A program made the translations under genes and the position numbers. A model generated the notes under the pieces. The model saw only the letters and a program-made list of their open reading frames with translations. It had not been told where the DNA came from and ran no database searches. Below, one piece after another: positions 35,017 to 50,939 of a stretch of DNA of 64,000 bases. Numbering within the stretch: position 1 is the stretch's first letter; each line of letters opens with the position of its first letter. This DNA comes from Diphasiastrum complanatum (lineage: Eukaryota > Streptophyta > Lycopodiopsida > Lycopodiales > Lycopodiaceae), in assembly GCA_029204225.1 (NCBI GenBank), contig CM055111.1, forward strand, positions 22,847,772-22,911,771. Direction: 5' to 3'.

Positions 35017-36788
35017 TGGTATTAGAGCAAAGTACAAGGTCTTTAATCATTGACCAAATCTAATCCATTTTTAGCAAGTATTGGTGCTAAAAACTAGTCT
35101 TGTAAGGGCGAGCTAGAAGCTAAGTTTTGGTGAGGGGATTTGATTCCAAACTTGGTAGGGATCCAAATCTGTATTGTTCACACGTGTGGGCACCTCTGAA
35201 CTTGAATTTAATGCATGATATTCATTTGATCCATAAAATTTCAATTTGAGAGATCTTGATGTCATTTTTGGTGCAAATTCTAGGAAAAGCCACCAAGTTT
35301 GAGTGCCATTAATTAGATTTGAATTTGATTCATGAGATCCAATTAATCTAGGCTGAAATCAAGTCCTTTTAAAGTGATTTACAGGTCTAAGTCCATCTGT
35401 TGGACCAGAAATCTAATTTGAGTGAAACACTACAAGAGAGACCTTTGTGAGTTTCTAGAGTCAATCAAATCCAATTCTTGTTTGTAGAAATCACCACTAA
35501 GATGGGATCTATTGGAGCATACCTTCTAGAAGCTAGTGAGAGATTGAATTCTACAGATTATGCTATTTGGAAGGTTAGGATGGAGTCACTAATGGTGCTC
35601 CAAGACCTTTATGAGTTCTTGATTGAAGATGAAGATGAACCTCTAGGTGCACAGAAGTTGATTAGATATAAGAAGAGATCTAGACTAGCACTTCATTGTG
35701 TGAAGATGAATGTAAGCAATGATCTTTTGAGAGAAGTATCATCTTGTACTAATGCTAAAGAGGCTTGGAATTCTTTAAAATCAATCTATGAATCAAGCAA
35801 CACTTCTAGAGTCCTCATGCTTAGAAACGAAATTTTGCAAAGCATGAGAAGAAGTGAGGAGAGTGCACAAGACTATGTGCTTAGAATCAAGTCTCTAAAT
35901 AGGGAGTTGGCTTCCATTGGAGAGAAGATTCATGATGGAGAGCTTGTACAAATTCTCCTTAATGGTCTAGGAGATGACTTTTCAAATTTGGTCCAAAGCT
36001 TTGCAATCCAAGAAACCTTGCCAACTATAGAAAAGCTTTATAGTGTATAAGTGGTTGAAGAGTAGGATGCTCCACACCAGAACACATTTTCTTTGCAAAT
36101 TGGTGATAGGAAAACCAATTTCTCATTCAAGGGAAAAAGAAGACCAATGGAAAGAATAAGCATCCAAAGGAGGCCAAAGAAGAGGATGATGCATCAAGCT
36201 CAAAGGGCAAGATCAAAGACAAGTCAAAGTTCAAATGCTTTTTCTATGGCAAGAAAGGACATTTTGCATCAAATGTCTCAAGAAGAAGAAGGCATAAGAG
36301 AACAAGAAAAGTAACATTGCACATCAAGAGGAGGAGGATGAAGAAGAATCATCCTTGATGGTCTCTAACACACCATCATCATCCAAGTGCAACACCAATG
36401 ATTCTTGGTGGATTGATAGCGGAGCTAGCTCCCACATGACACTCCAAAAGGACTATTTCTCCACTTTACTCTCTTATAATGATGTAAAAAAATCTATCTC
36501 TACAACTAGTGATCAAGAGTGTAGAATAAGTGATATTGGAACCATTCCATTATATGTTGGATCATCCAAAAGAATGAATCTTGAGAATGTCCTTTTTGTT
36601 CCTAAGTTAACCAAGAATTTGTTAAGTGTTGGCCAATTAATGGATAATGGCCTTGATGTACAATTTTGGCATGGAGTTTGTTCCATCCTTAGAAATGATG
36701 AATGTATAACAAAAGGTTTTAAGCAAGGTAGATTGTTTAAGCTTGATGCTAATGTTGCAATGGAGAGTGTGAATTTGGCAAAGGTGGA

Positions 36789-37103
36789 GATCTTGTTGGA
36801 AATCGACCAGTGTTAGATTTCTTGGTGTGTGCACAACGTCTACCAGTAAAGGTTCTGTAGGCGAACACAAAAATAATGTGCTTTGCAGAAGCGTTATTAG
36901 ATCAAGAGCTAGAGCTTATTATCATCACAAAATTCATATGACAGTATTTTCGATCTCGGTAAAATCAAGGAAATATTGTCATCGACTTTCCTTGAATTTC
37001 TGCAGGCTATGCGACTTTTCAATGTATCTACATACAACAAATGAATGGATCTAGATTAGTGAAGAGATAAGGGATGGAGAGGATAGAAATTCAACAAATC
37101 TTA
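36789..37103. mobile_element. 315-bp insertion within copia B flanked by 10-bp direct repeats
   Basis: Sequence matching the other copia B copy (51.5 kb) is interrupted here. AAAGGTGGAG occurs on both sides (36779-36788 and 37103-37112) but only once in the other copy. Termini show an imperfect inverted repeat (AGATCTTGTTG versus AAGATTTGTTG on the other strand). The 8-10 bp duplication suits a Mutator-like or hAT-like non-autonomous DNA transposon. No coding is seen, and the family is not identified. Confidence 0.6.
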
Positions 37104-39746
37104 AAGGTGGAGCTATGGCACAAAAGGTTGGGCCACCCCAACTTTAAAGCTATGGAAATAATGTGTGCAAAGGAGCTTGCACTCGGCCTCCCCAAGCATG
37201 TGTCAAAATGTGGATAGATTTGTGAGGCTTGCTCTCAAAGGCTCATAAGCTACCTTTTTCTAGATCTACATAAGATCTAGCATCCTCTTGAAATCATCCA
37301 TTTGAATGTTCTTTTTCACAAGAATCTAATGGTGGTGCCAAGTACTATGTAATTTTCATTGATGACTCTTCTAGATATTGTTGGATTTACCTCTTGTCTA
37401 GTAAATCTATGGTGTATGATTCTTTTGTAAAGTTCAAAACTCTTGTAGAAAATCAACTTAGTACCAAGATCAAGTATTAAGAAGTGATAATGGAGGTGAA
37501 TATATCTCCAATAAGTTGATTGAGTTTTGTAGTACTAATGGTATAATGAGGCAGTTGTCATGTCCATATACCCCTCAACAAAATATTGTGGCCGAGAGGA
37601 GAAATAGATCTCTTTGTGAGTGTGCTAAGGCCTTAAGGCTAGAAGCTTCTCTACCCAAACCATTTTGGGGTGAGACAATCACATGTGCTAATTTCTTATG
37701 CAATAGATTGCTCAACCAAGGCATTGGAGGAATCACACCACATGAAGCTCTATTTGGAGAGAAGCCCAATCTCAAGGATCTCAAGATATTGGATCCATTT
37801 GCTATGTACACCAATCCTTGGATACAAGGAATAAGGATGATGCAACCTCCATCAAAGGCATCTTTGTAAGATATGGTGAGAATAACAAAGGTTATAGAGT
37901 CTTCAATCTTATCACTAAGAAAATAATAGTGAGTAGGGATGTTATTTTTTATGAGAGACCATCTTGTGAAATGGTTGACAATGCTACTAATCATCTTGAT
38001 GCCAAAGATCATGCTAGGATAATGGAGGAGCTTCAAAGTGAAGAAAGAACTTGAGGATCCACCTCAAGATTCAAGAACTCCAAGAAGATCCACAAGAGCA
38101 AGGGCCGAGCCATTGAGGCTCACTGATGGAAAAGGTGATCAAAGAGAAGGCACATCATCTTTCACCTTTACACTTTTCTTACTTCATTGTTAGATGAACC
38201 AACGTGCTATGAAGATGCTTGTAAATCTAAGAGCTGGATGGATGCTATACACGTAGATGCTCTCATTGAGAATCATACTTGGGATCTTGTGTTCCTCAAG
38301 GGAAGAAACCACTTGATTGCAAGTGGGTGTATATATTGAAGTATAACCAAGATGGATCAATAAGAAAGCATAAAGCTTGGCTGTAGCAAAAGGGTTTTTA
38401 CAACCAAAGGTATTGACTATGATGAAACTTTTGCTCCTGTGGCTAAGCTTGTTACTATTCGATTGATCATAAGTCTTGCAACTACATTCAATTGGGAGCT
38501 ATTCCAAATTGATTTCAGAAATGCTTTCCTCAATGGATATTTGGAGGAAGAGATCTACATGAAGCAATCCGAGGGCTTTATCAAGGAAAAGCATGACGGA
38601 AAGGTGTGTTTTTTTAAGAAGAGCCTTTATGGGCTCAAGCAAGCACCTAGAGCATGGTACTCTAGGATAAACTCTTTTCTTATTTCCATCAACTTTGTGT
38701 TATGAGTGTTTATGATCCATCATTGTACATAAAATTTCATGATGGAAAGATCATTATTCTTGTACTATATATAGATGATATTATTTTGAGTGGTAATAAT
38801 CTAGATGGTAAAGGTTGCATTGGCAAAAGAGTTGAAAATGGTAGATCTCGGCCTATTAAGCTACATTCTAGGAATAGAATTCATAAGAGAATGTGATTAT
38901 AGTTTCATTTGTCAATCTAAGTATGCTACATCCATCCTACATAGGTTTGAGATGAAGAATTGTTAAGGAATTGAGACTCCAATGGAGCAACATGTAAAAG
39001 CATCTATTGATGGTGATGAAGCATCCTTAGGACATCACTTTATATAGAAGGCTTATAGGCTTCTTAATATATTTGACTATAACTGGACCTGATCTTAGTT
39101 ATAGAGTTGGAAAGTTAAGCCAATTTATGCAAAGTCCTTTGGTTTCACATTGGAAGATGGCCAAAAGAGTTCTTAGATATATCTCATCAACTAAGAATTT
39201 TGGCATATTGTATAGAGGGACTAATCTTGGCTTAAGATCCTATAGTGACTTGGATTTTGCAAGTGACAGTGCATTTGCCACCTTTCTATGTGATAGAGTA
39301 GTATCATGGCTTTCCAAAAGGCAAGATAAAATCTCCTTATCTTCCACAGAATCCGTGTATAAGGCCTCCACATGCAAGGAGGTCTTATGGCTCAAAAGGC
39401 TATTGGTGGAGCTACATGTCATTAAGGAGGAGATCCCAATCATCTATTGTGACAACCAATTAGCCCAATCACTTGCTACTAATCATACATTCCATGCAAG
39501 GAGCAAGCACATCGAGATTGCTCATCATTTTGTGAGGGAGAAAGTGCAAGCCAAAGAGATCAAGCTCCTAAATCTTTACCTCAAGATTCATTTTTTAAGC
39601 TAAGACCTTCAATGAGACTCATTGATAGAAGCATCATAATTTCCAAGGCTAGATTTGAGGAGGAGTGTGAAAATTTGCCTATATTGGCAAATCTAGCCAT
39701 GTAGTCTAAAGTAAATTTTGTACATAAATGGATTCCACACATGTAA

Positions 39747-40617
39747 TGATGGGGCAAGGGAGATAGAAGAACGTGAATGGAGAAGAGAGCAGGAATATTG
39801 TGGAACAACTCTCTCATTCTAATCAGCTACTAAATGCAAAACCAATCTAAAAGACAACTTATGCTAAATGTAATCACAGCCTTAAGAGTTCTAATTGCCC
39901 AACAGGATCTTAAGAATTAATTCATACTCTAAAACAAGAGTACAATCCACCGAAGAGATTAGAGATGGTTTGTATGTGGTACTACTGATATCAGATTCAA
40001 TCGTGAAGTATAGTTCTGAAGTAATGGAAGAGCAGTATGATAAAGCGAGTTCCTCAGGCATCAAAGATAGCCATCATCTGATCAAAAACTGAGGAGTCGT
40101 AGACGTCCGTGTTTTGATCAGAGTGAGCAAAGAAGCGTGATCAAACAGCAATGAAAGTGCATTCAATCACAATGAGCATTCATCTACGTTGTACACAGAT
40201 AAAAACAAGCCGTTGTTATATTACACTGAAGCATAATACAAAATAGAAATTACAACCAAAATGATGGCATAATTGGGATGCTCAAACAATGTGTCTCATG
40301 GATGGAGCAACCACTAATCTGTGCTCGGACGATCTATTTATAGATTTCATCCATGTATTAATTACATTGAATGCTTGTCACCTAATTAGGAAAGTCGTTG
40401 TACTTGGAAGTATATGGCTTCTGTGACGACTGTACATAGTGTATACGGTCAATAATTTAGCATCGTTGACGCTGACGAGGACATTTCAAATTCTTTCACT
40501 TCGAACCAAAGTTGGTTTCACCTGACCCTAGATCAACGATCAATAAACATGCATGAAGAATCATGAAATAGAATTAGTCATTCACCAAGGAGGAAACTGT
40601 GGGCTTAATTTCCAATA
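39747..40617 (-). repeat. Copia C 3' LTR (871 bp)
   Basis: Inverted relative to 19784-21197 and shorter; it does not contain the hairpin-rich TTCGGC/GCCGAA block found in the longer LTRs of this family. Termini read TGATGGGG ... TTCCAATA in plus orientation. Confidence 0.87.
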
Positions 40618-43600
40618 GTCCCCCTTAAGGCCACGGTTGGTTCTTTGGTATCTTCATCAGGTCCAACATGTTGAAGAACTTCTGGTGCTTGATCCTAGAA
40701 AGCACTTTGGTGAAGATGTCTATGACCAATTATGTTGTGGAGTAGTATTGAAGGATCACTTGCCGTGAGAAAACTTTCTCCCGAATGAAATGATATTAGA
40801 TTTCTATGTGCTTGGATTTGCCATGAAATCGGATTCAGTGACAGTGAAATACAGCTCAAGTTGTCACACAGAATGGTGGTAGCATTTAACTGAGTGTGAT
40901 GTAAGTTGTGAAGTAATAACCTGATCCATACAGCTTCTTTTGAAGCTTGACATACTACGATGTACTCTACCTCTGTCGAAGAAAGCGCAACTAATTTCTG
41001 CTTCCTTGAGTTCCAGGAAATCAGTCTTCCTGCCAGATAGAAATAGACCCCGGAGGTAGACTTTTTGGTAGAGACTATTCCTCCCCAATCTGAGTCGAAG
41101 TAGCCTCGTAGGATGAGTGGGTCCATAGCATTTTCATCATAACATAAAATGTGATCTAAACTTCCCTGAATATATCTCATCACTCTCTTTAATGCTTTCC
41201 AATGAGAGATCCTAGGATTAGACATAAATTGACTTAACGTGCAAATAGTATATGCTAAATCTGGTCTAGTACACATCATTGCATACATTAGAGATCCGAT
41301 TAGTGAATGATAAGGGTACTTCACTAAGTTGAGTACTTCACTATCAGTCTCAGGATAAGAAGGTTTAGTCAATACTATACTTGGATCCATTGGGGTATCA
41401 ATTGGTTTGCAATCAGACATATGAAACTTTTCTAAAATGCCTTTTAGATATGTCTGTTGGCTAAGATAGATCTTCTTCTGAAGTCTATCTCTAGTATTGT
41501 GAATTTCTAGAAAAGAATGAATAGCTCCTAAATCAATCATGTCAAATTCCTTTGACAAATCACTCTTAGTAGTGTGCAGAAGAGAAGTGTCATTAGACCA
41601 AATAAATGCATCATCTACGTAAAGAGCTATGTGAACTGAATTGGTGCCTATATGCTTTGAATAAACATTACAGTCAACCGAATTGTTTGCAAATCCTAAT
41701 TGAATGAGATAAGAGTTGATTCTATTGAACCATGCTCTTGCGGCCTGTTTCAGACCGTAGATTGCTTTGTGCAGCTTGCACACTTTGTGCTCTTGGCCTT
41801 TGACTTCGAATCCTTCTGGTTGGAAGGTATATAGCTCCTCTTCAATATTGTTGTTGAGAAATGTTGTCTTGACATCCATTTGGTGCATTTTGAGGTCTTT
41901 CGTAGCTGCTAACGCAATCAGAGTCCTGATTGACTGCATCTTGATGACAGGATTGAAAATTTCTTGATAATCCACTCTTTGGACTTGAGTGAATCCTTTA
42001 GCCACCAGCCGTGCTTTCCATTTTAAATGGAACCATCAGAGTTGATCTTCTTCTTGAAGATCCACTTGTTGTTGATAACTCTCTTGTGAGTGGGGAAGTC
42101 GACCAGCGTCCAGGTCTGATTCGTCAAAAGTGAGTTGTACTTGCTTTCCATAGCTTCTTGCCACTTCACAGCATCCTTGGAATTAATTTCTTCGGCTAGG
42201 CTCTTTGGTTCTTCTGATGAAATCCAAAATGATTGAGGTGCATACCTCTCAAGAACTGTCCGAGTCCGTGAGGATCTGCGGACATTGGGTTGACCAGGAT
42301 GTGATGATGCTTCTTCTTGAATTTTTTTAGATCTGCTCGAGCTAGCTTGGTCTGGTCTGATGACAGGTAGAAGGAACATCAACGTTGGAAGAATCTATGC
42401 TACGTAAATAGGATGAAATGACATAGCATCGTTTATCGATGGTTGTTTAAAATCATAATATGTATGTTCTTGAAATATTACATCCCTAGAGACAAATACT
42501 ACATTGGTGGATGGATCATAAACTTTATAAGCTTTATGTTCATCAGGATAGCCAATGAAAATACATTTATTTGTCCTATGATCCAACTTCTTCCTAACTT
42601 GTTTAGGAGTGTGAACGAAACATATACAACCAAATATTTTTGAATGGTTGACATTAGGGTTGTGCCCATGCCAAACTTCATGAGGAGTTTTGTTGTTAAT
42701 GGCTTTGGTGTTGGATATGTTCTGCACGTAACAGTTGTGGCAGTAGCTTCTGCCCAGAACTTCGCAGGTAGATGTGCTTGATGTAGCATGGATCTTGTTA
42801 AGTTGAGAAGAGTTTGATTCTTCCTTTTTGCTATCCCGTTCTGTTGAGGTGAATAGGAAGTGGTAAAATATCTTCTAATACCATGTTCAGCCATGTAGTC
42901 GGACATCTCGTTAGAGATGTATTTGCCACCACCATAAGTTCGGAGTGCTTTCACTTTCCTAGACATTTGTGTCTCAACCATGGCCTTGAATCTCTTGAAG
43001 CATTCAAAGGCTTCAAATTTGTGCTTAATGAACATGGTTGTAGACCATCTAGAATAATCTTCTATGAAAGTGATAAAATAGATTGCATCTCCTAATGACA
43101 GAGTTGGCATTGGACCATAGAGATCACTATGTACAAGATCTAATACATGCTTTGTTTTGATGGAGTGTGATTTTGGAAACTTGCTTCTAGAGTGCTTCCC
43201 ATGGATGCATGATTCACAAAAGAAATATTTTCTATCTAATGAAGACGGGAAATTCAAACCATCAACTAAATTATTACAACGCATATAAGAAAGTGATCTT
43301 GTATTCACGTGTCCAAATCGACTATGCCACAAAACAGCACTATCGTTTACATTTTCATTAGAGATACTAGCTAATGCAACTGAATTAGAGAGTACGTAAA
43401 GATTTTTGACTCTAGTGCATGTAGTCAGAGCAGTATCTTCCTCGAGTATTGTACACTGCTCAGATGAGAAAGTAATAGTGTAGCCCTCATAAGTTATCTT
43501 AGAGACCGATAACAGGTTCTTTGACAACTGAGGAACATGAAGGATGTTAGGAACACAAATGGAAAGATCGTTGTTGAAGCTGATCTTCACTGCTCCTTTG

Positions 43601-43851
43601 CCTTCCACGCGTATGGTGCTAGAATCTCCAAGGTAGATGAACTGGTCTCTGCTGTAAGTTGTGTACTCCGTAAACCATTCCTTGCGAGAGGTCATGTGTT
43701 GGGTAGTGCCGCTGTCCAGGTACCAGCTATCACAATCTTCGCTGCTGTTGTAAGCCATTAACAAATGTGTGTCTGACTCCTTGAATTCTGCCGTGTTGGA
43801 GGAGTCTGGCTGTTGTTGCTGTTGTTGCTTCTTTGCCTCGTTGTAGATCCT
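39747..43851 (-). mobile_element. Copia C, 3' part: LTR and pol, inverted
   Basis: The LTR (39747-40617) lies inverted, with a polypurine tract (AAGGGGGAC on the element strand) next to it. Leftward from the right end are protease/pre-integrase and integrase (about 42500-43850, WYLDSGTTQHMTS, HSRFGH) and RT/RNase H (about 40700-42400, ALYVDDAF). The flank TGTAA at 39742-39746 is the complement of TTACA at 19779-19783. The part ends near 43850-43895, the second proposed inversion boundary. Fossil with a few breaks. Confidence 0.9.
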
Positions 43852-47881
<4,030 letters not shown>

Positions 47882-48352
47882 TTAGAAGGGATACTTCTGA
47901 GCTATTTTCAGATCAATGTTGCTGGGATCAAATTCTCCGGAGTTGTAAACTTTGTCAGCTAAATTATGAGCTCGTTCATAGCCAGCTCTGCTGTACTGAG
48001 GAAGCTGCTTCTTCAGACGCTTATTGGTTGTTGCGGAGGAGAGTTCCTGCATCGGAATAAGCTGCTGCGTGTCAGATTGTTGTTGCTTCTGAGCGGCGTC
48101 TCGCAGGCTGCTGCTTTCACGCTGACTTTTTTGAGAGCGGAAAATGATAGCATTCATCCGTATCTCCAATGAGTTAACCAAAAGTCTCTGCTCAAACATC
48201 TCAGTATGGCATTCCAGGTTAGAAGCAGCTTCAAACTCTCTATCATCCTTACAAAGTAGTTGAGAAGATGATCTGCTGCTGCTATTGTTCCTCATGCTTG
48301 TCCAAAACACCGAAGCCTTCATCATCATAGACTGCAAACTCTCCATCTCCAC
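47882..48352 (-). CDS. Hypothetical single-exon gene, 156 aa
   Basis: I do not recognise the family. The frame has gene-like composition and more even codon use than the surrounding AT-rich spacer. The protein starts MEMESLQSMMMKAS, has a Ser-rich patch at residues 20-33, a hydrophilic, probably helical middle with Arg/Lys/Glu and Gln-rich stretches (residues 65-110), and ends with an aromatic, charged tail (YSRAGYERAHNLADKVYNSGEFDPSNIDLKIAQKYPF). There is no signal peptide or membrane segment, so a soluble cytosolic or nuclear protein is likely. The leader just upstream on the minus strand is CT-rich (TTCTGTCTCTGTCTCTG), as near plant transcription starts, with a weak TATA-like CATATAT about 110 bases before the ATG. 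It could be one exon of a larger gene or a gene fragment. It does not look like any retroelement protein. Confidence 0.5.
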   Translation of the reverse strand: MEMESLQSMMMKASVFWTSMRNNSSSRSSSQLLCKDDREFEAASNLECHTEMFEQRLLVNSLEIRMNAIIFRSQKSQRESSSLRDAAQKQQQSDTQQLIPMQELSSATTNKRLKKQLPQYSRAGYERAHNLADKVYNSGEFDPSNIDLKIAQKYPF

Positions 48353-48845
48353 TATAGATGTTCAAACATTCAAAGTTGACACAATCCTATCACCGTTTCG
48401 ACACAGATCAGAGACAGAGACAGAATATGATTCAGAATCCAGATTCCAGATATATGTACATGGAAATTCCTCTATTCTGGCAAACTTAATGCTTCTTTAG
48501 TAGATATCAAGGCTTGTTTTCTATGGTTGGAATGTTCAATGAGCCTCCAGGGCTGAGGGCAGTTAGCAGCAGGATGGATCTCAAGTCTACATCACCAGAT
48601 TCTGTTAGTGAGTGGCAGACATTTGTCACTAAGTGGCTTGCATGATATGAAGGGTAGGTCTCAGGTTTTTTCAAAGTTATGCTGTTGCAGTGTCCGGATG
48701 CTTCTCAGCTAAGAAACTGTGGAGAATGTGCACTACAAACTACTGCAAACCAGCTCATACAAACTAAGTTTCTAAGGAAAGTAAAGTCAAGTGGGATCCA
48801 CAATCATCATAATTTTTGCTTTAAAAAATGCTTGGAAATAATGAA
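48353..48845. other. Upstream region of the hypothetical gene
   Basis: Contains the CT-rich presumed leader (about 48395-48430) and non-coding sequence. Nothing else recognised. Confidence 0.45.
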
Positions 48846-48848
48846 TGT

Positions 48849-48908
<60 letters not shown>
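48846..48908. repeat. Compound microsatellite (TG)14-(GA)18
   Basis: TG dinucleotides to about 48873, then GA dinucleotides to 48908. Uninterrupted. Confidence 0.97.
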
Positions 48909-48911
<3 letters not shown>

Positions 48912-49226
48912 CGAATGAGAATGAATGTATGCATTGATAGAGAAAAGTAGATTCCTCCATTTTGATTGCTCCACATATACATATAGGGTTTTCACTATAC
49001 TTTGCCTTGCATCTATTGTAGTGGAGGTAAAAAGTAAGGTTACCCAACTCTTGACTTGTGCAATGATCCCATAAGCAAATCTTCAAACACACATGGCTCT
49101 TTATAGGTTTTTTGGACTCAAGGTCTTGAAGAAAGCAAGGAGTCCGAAGACTGGGGCAAGATATCTAACCTTAGGCTTTCAAAGCTCTAGAAATGAATGC
49201 ATAAATGGACAAAACCCTAAAGTACG

Positions 49227-49437
49227 GGGGAATGTAAGATGTGATGGTTACACACACACACACACAAGCATCATAGACAAACAATACAAAATTTGTCAAG
49301 GATGTGATGGTTACACACACACACACACAAGCATCATAGACAAACAATACAAAATTTATCAATATTGATTGGTCACATCACAAATTAGGTTTTTGAGAAA
49401 ACCCTTATATATGTTGAAGTAACGGTTTTGGTAACAC

Positions 49438-49468
<31 letters not shown>

Positions 49469-49570
49469 GCATCATAGACAAACAATACAAAATTTGTCAA
49501 TATTGATTGGTCACATCACAAATTAGAGTTTTTGAGAAAATCCTAGTATATGTTGAAGTAACGGTTTTGA
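49227..49570. repeat. Minisatellite with internal CA microsatellites
   Basis: Three units share a (CA) run followed by AAGCATCATAGACAAACAAT and ACAAAATTT (CA runs near 49250-49266, 49313-49329 and 49440-49467). The first two are spaced about 63 bases. The second and third also share a further 100 bases (TATTGATTGGTCACATCACA ... GTTGAAGTAACGGTTTTG), giving a 138-base period. The structure suggests stepwise tandem duplication around an unstable CA tract. Confidence 0.9.
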
Positions 49571-50199
49571 CCATATACAAGACACATGGTAGGTGCTTTT
49601 GCCCCATAAGCAAATCTACAACAATCTGCATGTTTATAAGACATGGTTGCTCATTTGTTTCTAAGGAAATCATTAAATGGATATAAGTTGTCCATAAAAT
49701 GATTGGGAATGATGTGCATGATTCGGGCAAAACATGGAACGAGGGCATAAAGAAAACCTGTTTATGAATGTTGATTGCTTCACATCGCAAATTAGGACTT
49801 TTGACAAACAAAATGCATTCACAACTGTTGATTGATCCATGTTGTGAATCAAGGTTTTGACCCAAATTTGACCAACAATTCGGCTGGGTTAGTCACATGT
49901 GCGACACACATTTGTTCCACGAGAAAACACATTTGTCAACATTGATTGGTCCATGTGACAAATTAAAGTTTTTGACCCAGAACTGATCAAAAGTGTTGTT
50001 GGGCAGCTAACATCAGACATGGGATATATATTGTCCTGTAAACAAACTACAAACACCCTCGACCTACTTACAAATCTCGTAGCACTGATCTTCATGGAGA
50101 AAGCAAGGACAATCAAGCAAAAAATTGACAATAAAATGATTGAAATATCAAGGCTTTGAAGCTAGAAAATGAATGGGCGAAAGACTCTAATCAAGTGGA
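49571..50199. repeat. Degenerate continuation of the 49.3-kb minisatellite
   Basis: Diverged copies of TTGATTGGTCxCAT...CAAATTA...TTTTGA recur near 49770-49800, 49830-49860 and 49940-49975. No coding is recognised. Confidence 0.55.
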
Positions 50200-50221
50200 T
50201 GTGTGTGTGTGTGTGTGTGTG
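50200..50221. repeat. (TG)11 microsatellite
   Basis: Simple repeat, followed closely by a short GA run (50230-50242). Confidence 0.95.
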
Positions 50222-50563
50222 ACATAGAAGAGAGAGAGAGAAATATATCAATGTCTCTTGAGTACTTTAAGTATGATTCATAACCTTGAGAACATAGAAA
50301 TTTTTATCTAATGAAAAATTAAATTGTAGTAATACTAGAAGTTGATAATAGTGCCATCATTGTAGTTACCTAATGGCACTATCTTGTAGGACTACATGAG
50401 TTTTACCATCCTCCAAGCCAAAACTCCCAAGCGACAAGTTAAGTTCCAAGAAGTGGCCCCACTTTTGGTTGACAACAAAGTCCCAATGGGCTCCCAAAAT
50501 AAATTCACTCTTCATGGGTGGGTTACATGAGCAATTCATTTATCCTTTGGCTCCTAGAGACGC

Positions 50564-50565
<2 letters not shown>

Positions 50566-50606
<41 letters not shown>
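50566..50606. repeat. (GT)20 microsatellite
   Basis: Uninterrupted GT dinucleotides preceded by CGCGC. Confidence 0.97.
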
Positions 50607-50608
<2 letters not shown>

Positions 50609-50939
50609 CAAATCAGTATATCATTTAAGAATAACAAAAGCTATTTTTCATCAAATTTCAACAACAACAAAAGCACAAAGGTATAATAACATTAGCATTC
50701 ATGAATACTATAACATTGAACATCATTCATCTACCTTTCCAAGAAAGAGATATTTATATTTACACTCATAAAAGTTTGAATTGATGACACTAAAATAGAA
50801 CACATGCCATCGAGTGAACTTCAAAATAGGATAACAAAATTTATGTGAACTGATTATCAACTACGATGCCAACCAATTGCCAAGTATGGCCTCAAAAAAC
50901 TTTGATATCAAAACCCATGAGTGTACTCCATTTATTGAC
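50607..50939. other. Spacer, nothing recognised
   Basis: AT-rich sequence without domain-bearing frames. Confidence 0.5.

Larger units (their letters stand above)
34411..39746 (+). mobile_element. Copia B: 5' LTR, full internal region, start of 3' LTR
   Basis: Ty1/copia element on the plus strand: 5' LTR 34411-35016, PBS at 35017 (TGGTATTAGAGC), gag (about 35500-36050), zinc-knuckle region, protease (about 36355-36600, WWIDSGASSHMT), pre-integrase and integrase (to about 38050), RT (about 38400-38900, YIDD-type box) and RNase H (about 39070-39600). A polypurine tract TTGAGGAGGAG precedes the start of the 3' LTR at 39666. The 3' LTR is interrupted by copia C at 39747. It carries a further insertion (36789-37103). 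Broken, with many lesions; LTRs about 6% apart, so old. Confidence 0.92.

Noticed and set aside
49227-49500. CRISPR-like array of spaced repeats
   Set aside because: Plant nuclear context, only three units with CA microsatellites, spacers that are themselves repeated, and no cas genes. It is a minisatellite.
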